Assembly (NCBI GenBank): GCA_019455285.1
Contig: JACFMS010000006.1
Coordinates: 95,701-159,700 of the forward strand
Direction of reading: 5' to 3'
Length of the DNA stretch: 64,000 nucleotides
From: Sphingomonadales bacterium
GTDB taxonomy: Bacteria; Pseudomonadota; Alphaproteobacteria; Sphingomonadales; Govanellaceae
Below are positions 16,731 to 24,114 of this stretch, in pieces. The notes under the pieces are model-generated. The model was not told where the DNA came from and did no database searches. It saw only the letters and a program-made list of their open reading frames with translations. The translations under genes and the position numbers were made by a program. Numbering within the stretch: the first letter of the stretch is position 1; each line of letters begins with the position of its first letter.

Positions 16731-18289
16731 CGTTTGATCCTCACCTTCTTGAAATTATCCACGCCATGGCAGCGCTCGCAGCGCGCACCAAAACGGCCAT
16801 TATGGATGTCATCCACGGCATGGCAGGAGATGCAGGCAACAGCCAGCTTCTGCGGTTGCGTGCCGGGGCGATGACAGGCGCCGCAGGCGAGATTTTCATG
16901 GCCGCCCTGCAACGCGAAATCAGTCTCTGAGCCATGATCGAACCGCCAGAACGTCCAGCCGTTGGGGTTATGACAGTTGGCGCAAGCTGGCCCCAGCGCA
17001 CCCTTGTGCGCATCCTCCGCCAAGTGGCAATCGGTGCAGCCAGCGCCGGCATCCTTAAAGGCGGCAGTCATGTGGCAGGCTTCGCACGGCGCGCCGACGT
17101 GCAGGCCCAACAGCGGAAAGACGCTCATGTCATGATCAAACCGCACCTTGTCGGCCCAAGTTTCTTCGCCATGACAAGACGCGCAGGCCGTTCCCAACTG
17201 CCCCTTATGCGGGTCGGATTGTCCATGACAACTGGCGCAAGTGGCTTGCAGCCTGACTTTCTTGGGATCTTGCTTGTGGCAATCGTTGCAGGCGGCTTTC
17301 TTGTGGCCGCCGCGCAGCGGAAATTTGGTATCCTTATCGTGGTTGAAGCTGACGGTCTTCCACGAGGCTTCACCGTGGCAGTCGCGACAGACGGGACCGT
17401 TGGCGCCCTTGTGCACGTCATCGGCCTTGTGACAATCGACGCAACCGCTCGCCAGCTTGGCGCTTTTCATGGTCGGCGTATGGCATAGCGCGCACGCCAG
17501 CGCGCCATGACGGCCGCGCAAGGGAAAATCGGTGGCGGCATGATCGAATTTGACCGTCTTCCAGGTGGTGGCTGCGTGGCACTGATCGCATTTGCCGCCA
17601 AACGCGCCCTGATGGACGTCGCCGAGCCCATGGCAGGAAACGCAAGCCAACGGCGTTTCCTTGTAACGCGCGCTGGGATGGCAGGCGCTGCATTGAACTT
17701 TTGCATGCGCGCCCGTCAGTGGGAATTTCGTCTTGGCGTGATCAAAGGCCGCCTTGCGCCAGGCTTCCGGGGTGTGGCAGCTGGCGCAGTCCTTGCCCAA
17801 GTCCCCTTTGTGAACATCCCTGTTTTCATGGCAATCGACGCATCCGGTCGGGGCGTCGCGGAACTTGCGACCGGGCGCATGACAAGCGACGCAGACGGCG
17901 GCGGCGTGCGCCCCGGAGAGCTTGAAATCGGTCGACACATGGTCGAAAGCTTCCTTGTTCAGGCCGACGATGTCGAAGGCGCGGCCCTTGTGGTCGCTGT
18001 GGCATGTCCTGCACTCGCGGGACCTTGCGGCCGCGTCGCGGCCATGAAATCCCTGACCTGCTTTGATGTCCGCCCCTACCTTGTCGTGGCAGGCGATGCA
18101 CAGAGATTTCTGATCGCCCTTATTGAACGGCGCATGGCACTTGGCGCACCCATTCTCCACTTTCTGATGCGCCGCCGTCACCGGCCCCGGCATGACCAGT
18201 TTTTCCAGGGTATCGGCGCGGACAGGCGACGCCAGCAGCAGGAGCGCCATGCCGATCACCAGTCCTATTATGTTCAACCGTCTTGTCAT
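16727..18289 (-). CDS. 21-heme c-type cytochrome, putative periplasmic partner
   Basis: 520 residues with a signal peptide (LNIIGLVIGMALLLLASPVR, cleavage after ADT or VRA). I count 21 CXXCH motifs, Cys48 to Cys504. After three N-terminal hemes, six three-heme units follow. Each unit has the order CxxCH, CxxCH-x3-DVHKG-x2-G, CxxCH-x4-W...FDH...FPLxGxH. The extra His residues (DVH, FDH, GxH) are three per unit, enough for a distal ligand on every heme. The gene follows the cytochrome b gene by 45 bp and overlaps the 33-heme gene as ATGA. In PCC3-like clusters the smaller cytochrome is placed in the periplasm, bridging inner membrane and porin; that is inferred here. Confidence 0.9.
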   Translation of the reverse strand: MTRRLNIIGLVIGMALLLLASPVRADTLEKLVMPGPVTAAHQKVENGCAKCHAPFNKGDQKSLCIACHDKVGADIKAGQGFHGRDAAARSRECRTCHSDHKGRAFDIVGLNKEAFDHVSTDFKLSGAHAAAVCVACHAPGRKFRDAPTGCVDCHENRDVHKGDLGKDCASCHTPEAWRKAAFDHAKTKFPLTGAHAKVQCSACHPSARYKETPLACVSCHGLGDVHQGAFGGKCDQCHAATTWKTVKFDHAATDFPLRGRHGALACALCHTPTMKSAKLASGCVDCHKADDVHKGANGPVCRDCHGEASWKTVSFNHDKDTKFPLRGGHKKAACNDCHKQDPKKVRLQATCASCHGQSDPHKGQLGTACASCHGEETWADKVRFDHDMSVFPLLGLHVGAPCEACHMTAAFKDAGAGCTDCHLAEDAHKGALGPACANCHNPNGWTFWRFDHGSETDFALQGGHENLACGACHRPGTQPQKLAVACISCHAVDDIHNGRFGARCERCHGVDNFKKVRIKR

Positions 18290-18334
18290 CGCGTCGTTTT
18301 ATGTGTTGCCAGCGTTTTTTTGCGCGGCTCCTTC

Positions 18335-19282
18335 CTAATAAAAATGCACCGCGATCACATGTACGATCGCGGCGATCACCAGCATGAAGAACAAGGGCAG
18401 ATGCAGCACATGCCACAGCGAGAACAACCGTTCATAGAGCGCGAATTCTGATACCGCCCTGGCTTGTTTGACGAAAGCGCGTGACTTGTTATCAACATGC
18501 CGCAGCAGACGCCGCGCCTCCGTTCTGCTCCAGCCTGCGTCACGCGAACGCGCGGCGATATCGCGGCGCGCCAGGCGGTGAACGCGGCGGCGCGTGTGCG
18601 CCGCAGCGATCCGCGTCGTGACGATGCGGCCAAGGCCGTGTAGCACGCCCGACGGCTCTTGCAGCACGCGCTCGGAAAACGCGAAAAGCTCATCGCGCAC
18701 ACCCGGCGAGACGGCAAACAGCGCGGCGATATCGCTGCGGGTATCGTCCAGCGTGCCGCGCAGTTCGGCAAGGCTCGCCTTGCGGCCATAAAGGCCATGA
18801 TGGATCTTGGCGTAAATATAGCGCCCGACGAGACCGCTGACGGCCACTATCAGCATGGAGATGAGCGCCACATTGCTGTTGGTGGAGCCCAGGCGAAAAT
18901 TGGCGTGATACAGGATCAACACCGGGCCTAACACGCCAAATATCATATGCAGACGGAACCAGAGGCGGTTGCCGCCCATGAAGGCCAGACCGCGCACGCG
19001 TTTGCGCAATGGATAAAGCAGCAGCAACAGCATCATCATGGCGCCGATGATGCCCAGCATGTAGCCCGCGCCGCGCTCAGCGGTGGTCAGCTCCAGATGG
19101 CGCAGGCGGTAGCCGGCAAACAGCGCCAACACAACCGCCATGCCGAACGCCCACGGCATGACCGCGCCGATGCCGCGCAGCACCGCGCCGACCTGCGGTT
19201 CGCTCGGCGGCGGCATTTGGTCATTGGCGGCGGACATCGCTGATGGCTCCATTCGTCGTTGTCGCAAGATCGTGACCGTCAT
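18335..19282 (-). CDS. Five-helix b-type cytochrome, putative inner-membrane quinone module
   Basis: 315 residues from the ATG at 19282, which overlaps the upstream stop as TGATG; an earlier in-frame start at 19303 is less likely. Five transmembrane segments are visible. The third, RLHMIFGVLGPVLILYHANF, and the last, LHLPLFFMLVIAAIVHVIAV, each hold two His 14 residues apart, the classic spacing for two stacked b hemes. A ~110-residue basic, Arg-rich cytoplasmic loop lies between helices 4 and 5. No CXXCH. It should exchange electrons between quinone pool and periplasmic cytochrome, like the conserved inner-membrane protein of PCC3/PCC4 clusters. The heme b count is read from His spacing only. 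Confidence 0.75.
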   Translation of the reverse strand: MTVTILRQRRMEPSAMSAANDQMPPPSEPQVGAVLRGIGAVMPWAFGMAVVLALFAGYRLRHLELTTAERGAGYMLGIIGAMMMLLLLLYPLRKRVRGLAFMGGNRLWFRLHMIFGVLGPVLILYHANFRLGSTNSNVALISMLIVAVSGLVGRYIYAKIHHGLYGRKASLAELRGTLDDTRSDIAALFAVSPGVRDELFAFSERVLQEPSGVLHGLGRIVTTRIAAAHTRRRVHRLARRDIAARSRDAGWSRTEARRLLRHVDNKSRAFVKQARAVSEFALYERLFSLWHVLHLPLFFMLVIAAIVHVIAVHFY

Positions 19283-21135
19283 CAAAAAACCTCCGAAATC
19301 CATGAACGTGACGCCTTGGCGTCGGCGATCATCCGCCGCACGCCCGGCTGCGTGTTGGGCGCGACGTCAAGTGCCTCCTCGCGGCGGTTGTTTTTCAGGC
19401 GCGGGTTAGCCCCTTTTGCCAATAGCTGGCGCACCACATCGGCGCTGCCGCGACGGGCGGCAAGGATAAGCGCGGTATCGCCAGCCTTGTTCTTAGCATC
19501 AAGCTCGGCGGTGACCGGCAGCAGCGCGGCGACGATATCGGCGCGGCCCGACTGGGCGGCCACCATTAGCGCCGTGTTGCCGGTGGTGGTGGCGAGATCG
19601 ACGGCTGCGCCGGCCTTGATCAATGCCCGGACAATATCGGCGTGTCCGCCTTGAACCGATAAAATCAGCGCCGATCTATGCTGCGCATCCGCTTGATCCA
19701 GCGCCGCGCCACGGGATATGAGGAGTTGGACCGTTGCCGTTGCGCCGCTCTGGGCCGCCAGCATCAGCGCCGTACGGCCCGATTGATCCGCAGAGTTGAT
19801 ATCAATCCTCCGATCAAGCAGCGCGGCGACAAGATCGACCGGCGCGGATGGCGCCGCCGCAAGCAGGGCAGCCGTATTGCCGCCGCCTTGCAGCGCGCCG
19901 CCGGCGTTCATGAGGCGCAACGCCGACTCCCACGTCTTGCGCTCGATGGCCAGCCTTAACGCGGCATCGACCAGTTGCGGAAATCGAGGAACGGGCCGAT
20001 AGGCGGTCAGGAGATCGCCCACCATATCGGCGTAATTACGGCGCGTCGCCTCAAGCAGAGGATTGTTGGCCGGATCGGCGTCATCACTAAGCCTTGCGCC
20101 CTTTTCAAGTAGAAGCTTAACCACGGCGCGATGCCCCTGCCCGGCGGCCAGCGACAACGCCAACTTTCCTTCCGGGTTGCGCGCCGCCAACGACGCGCCC
20201 TGATCGCACAAGGCGGCGACGAGGGACGCCTCGCCCCGCCAAGCGGCGATCATCAACGGCGTCCAGCCGGCAAATTGCTGGTTGGTCTTGGCCAGATCGT
20301 CAAGCTGGGCCGCTGACGCCGCTGCGGACGGCGGCGACAGTCGCAGGCCGCTCGCCGCGCCATGACGGATCAATAGTTGCGCGAGAGTAACGGCATTGCG
20401 GCCATAGGCTATATCAAGCGCGGTGCGGCCGCGGGAGTCTTTTATGTTAGCGTCAGCTTTGGCCGCCAGGAGGGTTTCTAGAACTGGCGCTCGATCGCGC
20501 ATCACCGCCGCCATCAACGGCGTAACGCCCGCGGCGTTGCGGGCGTTTTTGTCAGCGCCGGCGCGGAGCAACGCGTCCACGGTCTTTACATCGCCGGCTT
20601 CCGCCGCCAGATGCAGCGGCGTATCGCCAAGAGCGTTGGCTTGGCGCGCTTCCGTTTTGGCCTCCGGCGTCGCCGGCGGGCCGCGCTTATCGGCGGCCAG
20701 GTGATCCAAGCTGGCGCGGGCGGCGGCATGGCCTTGGGCCGCGGCAGCGCGATACCATTCCATCGCCGCGGCGCGGTCGGCGGCAACGCCCCAGCCGTAT
20801 TCATACATTTTGCCTAAGCTGTATTGCGCCTTGGCAAATCCGGACTTGGCGGCGCGGGCGTAGAGGTCGGCGGCCCTGGCGTAGTCCTTTTTTCCGCCCG
20901 TGCCGTTGCGAAAGAGATTGGCCAATTCATAGGCGGCTTCGGCGCTGCCGGCGTCGCTGGCAACGGCAAGGATTTCTTGCGCCGCCGGATAATCACGGCG
21001 GCGAATGGCGTCCCGAGCGGCGGCCAGATCATCGTTTGCCCACACCGCGCCGACGGTCAGCACCATGAGCGCAAATACGCCGTAGAGCGTCCGTGTCCAG
21101 CGCCATCGATCATGCCTTGCGCCCCCCCATCCCAT
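19282..21135 (-). CDS. Sel1-repeat plus ankyrin-repeat protein of the cytochrome operon
   Basis: 617 residues. A hydrophobic N-terminal segment (TLYGVFALMVLTVGAVWA) looks like a signal peptide, so export is likely. Residues ~60-150 hold two to three Sel1/TPR-like repeats (AEAAYELANLFRNGTGGKKD, KAQYSLGKMYEYGWGVAADR). From ~165 to ~610 run about a dozen ankyrin repeats (GDTPLHLAAEAGDVKTVDAL and similar). It contains no cysteine motif for heme. It lies between the oxidoreductase gene (2 bp) and the cytochrome b gene (overlap). A scaffolding or assembly role for the conduit is a guess. Confidence 0.85.
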   Translation of the reverse strand: MGWGGARHDRWRWTRTLYGVFALMVLTVGAVWANDDLAAARDAIRRRDYPAAQEILAVASDAGSAEAAYELANLFRNGTGGKKDYARAADLYARAAKSGFAKAQYSLGKMYEYGWGVAADRAAAMEWYRAAAAQGHAAARASLDHLAADKRGPPATPEAKTEARQANALGDTPLHLAAEAGDVKTVDALLRAGADKNARNAAGVTPLMAAVMRDRAPVLETLLAAKADANIKDSRGRTALDIAYGRNAVTLAQLLIRHGAASGLRLSPPSAAASAAQLDDLAKTNQQFAGWTPLMIAAWRGEASLVAALCDQGASLAARNPEGKLALSLAAGQGHRAVVKLLLEKGARLSDDADPANNPLLEATRRNYADMVGDLLTAYRPVPRFPQLVDAALRLAIERKTWESALRLMNAGGALQGGGNTAALLAAAPSAPVDLVAALLDRRIDINSADQSGRTALMLAAQSGATATVQLLISRGAALDQADAQHRSALILSVQGGHADIVRALIKAGAAVDLATTTGNTALMVAAQSGRADIVAALLPVTAELDAKNKAGDTALILAARRGSADVVRQLLAKGANPRLKNNRREEALDVAPNTQPGVRRMIADAKASRSWISEVF

Positions 21136-21137
21136 AA

Positions 21138-22469
21138 TCAGCGCGTCCCGTACTTGGTATCGACGGCAACGCCGATTTCCTTCAAGAATCCTGTGGGTAA
21201 AATGCCGCCGGCACAGACAATAATGGCGTCGTTCCGCAACACCTTGCGCTCTTCATCGTGCTCAAGGGTTACGGCATCCTGGTCGATGGCGACGACGGCG
21301 GATTTCAAATAGACGCGCAGCCTGCCGGCGGCCTGGGCCGCGCGCACCCGCTCGCGGTTTTTCTGCTTCGCCCGACCGAAGGCATCGCCGCGATAACTCA
21401 AGCTCACCAGAGTGCCGGGCATCTCGACGAGTGAAGCCGCCGCTTCCAGCGCGCTGTCGCCGCCGCCCACCACCAGCACGTCCTGGCCTTTGTATTGCTC
21501 GGGATCGATCAGCCGGTAGACCACCTTGGGCAGGGTTTCGCCGGCAACCTCCAGCTTGCGGGGCGTGCCGCGCCGGCCGATGGCCAGCAAAACATTGCGC
21601 GCCTTGTAGCTGTTCTTCTCGGTGGTGATTTCAAAATAGCCGCCCCGATGGCCGATGGACGTTACCCGCTCGGAATAGTGAACCTGCAGGTTGGTGCGAC
21701 GGCGAATCCCCTGCCAAAACTCCAACAGTTCTTCCTTGGTGGTTTCGCTGAACTGCATTTTGCCGACGATGGGCAGAACCACCGGAGCGGTCATGACGAT
21801 CTTGCCGCGCGGATAGTGGGCGACGGTGCCGCCGAATGTTTCCTGCTCCAAGGTGACGAAGGAAAGACCCTTCTCCTTGGCGGCCAGTGAAGCGGCGAAC
21901 CCTGCCGGACCGGCGCCAATGACCACGACATCAAGAACACCGGGCGGCGCGGGCTCGGCCTTGACGAGCTTCATGCGCGCCGCGATGGCCTCCATCGCCT
22001 GCCGGCCCTGGGTGATGGCGTTGCGAATCAGCCCCATACCGCCCAACTCCCCGGCGATGAAGATGCCCGGCACGTTGGTTTCAAAGGTCGGCGACACCTG
22101 CGGGATATCCACGCCCCGGCGTTCGGTGCCGAACACCAGATCAATGGCCCCCACCGGGCAGGCCGCAGCGCAAGCGCCGTGACCGATGCAATGGGTCGGA
22201 CCGATTAGAGCCGCCTTGCCATGGATGACGCCGAGTACGCTTTGTTCGGGACAAGCCTTGACGCAGGTGGCGCAACCGATGCACTTGGCCGGATCAATCA
22301 CCGGGTGAAGCGAGGCAGGTTCAGTCAGACCGGCCTCGATCGCCTCATCGCGGATGATCCGCGCCTGACGTTCAGCTTGCCGTCTGCGCTTTAAATAAAA
22401 CCCGACAAATGCTGCCGCTGGCGCGCCATAGATCAACCAAGTGCTCGTTAAGGCAGCGCTGAGCGCCAC
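21138..22469 (-). CDS. Membrane-anchored FAD/NAD(P) oxidoreductase with two ferredoxin-type Fe-S motifs
   Basis: 443 residues from a GTG at 22469 with AGAGGG five bases upstream; a TTG at 22517 is in frame but lacks a ribosome-binding site. One transmembrane helix (LTSTWLIYGAPAAAFVGFYL) precedes basic residues. The first cluster motif is CIGCATCVKACP (Cys63, 66, 69, 73). The second is CIGHGACAAACP, in which His97 replaces the expected cysteine. A TrxB-like domain follows with FAD site VVVIGAGPAGFAASLAAKEK and NAD(P) site VLVVGGGDSALEAAASL; the redox CXXC of thioredoxin reductase is absent. First gene of the electron-transfer operon. It could link NAD(P)H or ferredoxin to the membrane cytochrome, in either direction. 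Confidence 0.8.
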   Translation of the reverse strand: MALSAALTSTWLIYGAPAAAFVGFYLKRRRQAERQARIIRDEAIEAGLTEPASLHPVIDPAKCIGCATCVKACPEQSVLGVIHGKAALIGPTHCIGHGACAAACPVGAIDLVFGTERRGVDIPQVSPTFETNVPGIFIAGELGGMGLIRNAITQGRQAMEAIAARMKLVKAEPAPPGVLDVVVIGAGPAGFAASLAAKEKGLSFVTLEQETFGGTVAHYPRGKIVMTAPVVLPIVGKMQFSETTKEELLEFWQGIRRRTNLQVHYSERVTSIGHRGGYFEITTEKNSYKARNVLLAIGRRGTPRKLEVAGETLPKVVYRLIDPEQYKGQDVLVVGGGDSALEAAASLVEMPGTLVSLSYRGDAFGRAKQKNRERVRAAQAAGRLRVYLKSAVVAIDQDAVTLEHDEERKVLRNDAIIVCAGGILPTGFLKEIGVAVDTKYGTR

Positions 22470-22782
22470 GGGAACCCTCTTCGCATCACAGTCACCGGAC
22501 GGTGCTTTGTCTCCCAAAGGAAGTCAGCATCGCCATCTTTCTTTGTCGCAATTATCGACGGCGGAAAATAATCAACCGTAAATAATCGCTAAAATCTCAT
22601 CGATATCGCGACATTGTTTGCGCGCCATGATGCGTCATTTATATAAATAAATTACAATTTAAGAAGATATTGCAGCGTCTGTCACAGAGATGTCACAGTG
22701 GTTGTCGGCAAAAGATTTTGCAACGCATTCTCAATGTAAAAATTTTTTATAACCTATGTTGCGGAATCTGATTCCACAATCT
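22470..22782 (-). other. AT-rich leader/promoter region of the electron-transfer operon
   Basis: No gene. It separates the operon from the upstream transferase gene on the same strand. Contents: a TGTCACAG direct repeat (22680-22698), GGAATC-T-GATTCC (22763-22775, a short inverted repeat, weak terminator candidate for the upstream gene), and ATTCTCA near 22727, a lone Fur-like half-site. No FNR-type box of the kind seen at 27-51 kb was found. Confidence 0.5.
22680..22698 (-). promoter_or_regulatory. TGTCACAG direct repeat with 11-bp period, candidate activator site for the cytochrome operon
   Basis: TGTCACAG at 22680-22687 and again at 22691-22698, one helical turn apart. Direct repeats with ~11-bp period are typical of OmpR-family response regulators. 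The site lies ~210 bp upstream of the operon start. Regulator unknown. Confidence 0.35.
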
Positions 22783-23991
22783 TCACCGGGCGACCACCAG
22801 TCGAACGTTCTTGATGTTGAGAAATTGCAGAATGGCGTCGGCGGCGCGCTCACTGGAGGGGCGATCCGTCAGATCGAACGTGGTGCGGAATAAATCTTCT
22901 TGGGTTTTACGATAGCGATCGTGCATCGCCATCGCCGTTGACATAGCGGCGTCAAGCTCATGGAGAGAAGAAATTACCGGCCCCGCCGTCCAATCAAGAA
23001 AATCGGGGTTATCTCGCCACGGCAAATTTTGCGCATTGACGAAAATGCATGGTCTGGGCTTCCACAAGAACTCGTAAACTTGACTGCTGACATCGCCAAG
23101 ATAAATGTCGGCGCCCAAGGTGTACGTCATGTCGACCCGGGCGGCGCTGCTGAGGTCAACCTTGATGTTCGGCGCAACAGAGGCTTTTTCCGGAATGTTC
23201 GGGCGCAGCCGGACGCGAAAGGGGTGCAGCGATACGTGCAGACGCCAATGAAACAGCATCGGGTGGGGCGCGAAGACAAGATTGAAATCCTGATTCTTGA
23301 CGAAATAGTCGAGGATGGCCGGCCCCAGGTCATACCAGGACGAAAGCGTTGGATCGAAATGCGGCGCATAGAGCACCGTCGGCCGACTGTTGGCAAACAG
23401 CCGCGCGCTGGTTTTCGCCTGAAAATCGACGGCGTCAAATTTCGGATAGCCGATGACGGCATAATTTCCCTCGCGGATATGGCCAAGCTTTAAGAGCCGG
23501 TCGCGCGCCTTTGTTCCTGACAGCAAAATAAAATCGAAATCACGAAGCTCCGCCCGCCAGGACTCCGAGCGGTCGCCGGCGCCGTGACGAGTGTGTATGA
23601 GCTTCAGCCGGGTCAGGCCGAAGCGGGTTTTCAACAGGAGACTGGTGCGTTCCGGCACCACCAGCGCATCGTATTCGCGAAACAACGGCAGATGCGAGCG
23701 TAAGACCGCGATACGGCGAAAGGGGGCAATCTGCCCAAAAAAGCGTTCCGCCAGATGATAAACCTTCGGAATATCAAGCACCATCACCTGGCGGCAGCGA
23801 TTGAGATCCGCTCCCTGGGCGGCCAGCAGCTCAGCAACAAAGGCTTTCTCCGCCTGGGAGGAAAACAGGGCGTCGATTTCCACATTCGCCCAGCGCCGCA
23901 AAAGCGCTCCCAGGACGGGCGCGCTGTGGGCCGCCTGATGCAGCGCTTCATGATTGAAAAGAAAGGCTAACTTGACTTTGTGGCCGGGCAT
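22783..23991 (-). CDS. CDP-glycerol glycerophosphotransferase-like (GT-B) protein
   Basis: 402 residues. The C-terminal half matches the TagB/TagF pattern: PTVLYAPHFDPTLSSWYD, then NLVFAPHPMLFHW, then ADIYLGDVSSQVYEFLWKPR with the Asp-x-Ser-Ser signature and KPRPCIFVN. Such enzymes move glycerol-phosphate or related units onto a lipid-linked acceptor. Divergent from a flippase gene 123 bp away, which suggests surface polymer synthesis. In Gram-negatives this family often has uncertain donors, so the reaction is not assigned. Confidence 0.7.
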   Translation of the reverse strand: MPGHKVKLAFLFNHEALHQAAHSAPVLGALLRRWANVEIDALFSSQAEKAFVAELLAAQGADLNRCRQVMVLDIPKVYHLAERFFGQIAPFRRIAVLRSHLPLFREYDALVVPERTSLLLKTRFGLTRLKLIHTRHGAGDRSESWRAELRDFDFILLSGTKARDRLLKLGHIREGNYAVIGYPKFDAVDFQAKTSARLFANSRPTVLYAPHFDPTLSSWYDLGPAILDYFVKNQDFNLVFAPHPMLFHWRLHVSLHPFRVRLRPNIPEKASVAPNIKVDLSSAARVDMTYTLGADIYLGDVSSQVYEFLWKPRPCIFVNAQNLPWRDNPDFLDWTAGPVISSLHELDAAMSTAMAMHDRYRKTQEDLFRTTFDLTDRPSSERAADAILQFLNIKNVRLVVAR

Positions 23992-24114
23992 TACTGAAAA
24001 CTCCTGGTCACCTAAACCCTTTTTCTATCGGAACACGCGGCGACACCGCAGGCAACGACCGCGGTCAACGCGCGGACGGGAATCGGCTGCTAGATTCTTG
24101 CCGCGAGAAGGAAT

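Noticed and set aside
14940..16874. 644-codon open frame on the plus strand opposite the 33-heme cytochrome
   Set aside because: It is the antisense of the heme repeats; the periodic Cys/His codons happen to leave that frame open. Its product is a low-complexity Gly/Ala/Val repeat with no family resemblance and no ribosome-binding site.
12001..18289. MtrAB/PioAB (MtoAB) assignment for the conduit
   Set aside because: The barrel lacks the N-terminal CXXC of MtrB, it carries a TPR region, and the cytochromes have 21 and 33 hemes rather than about ten.
22719..22738. Fur box in the conduit leader
   Set aside because: Only one half-site (ATTCTCA) matches; the other half fits 3 of 7 bases. Kept only as a note.
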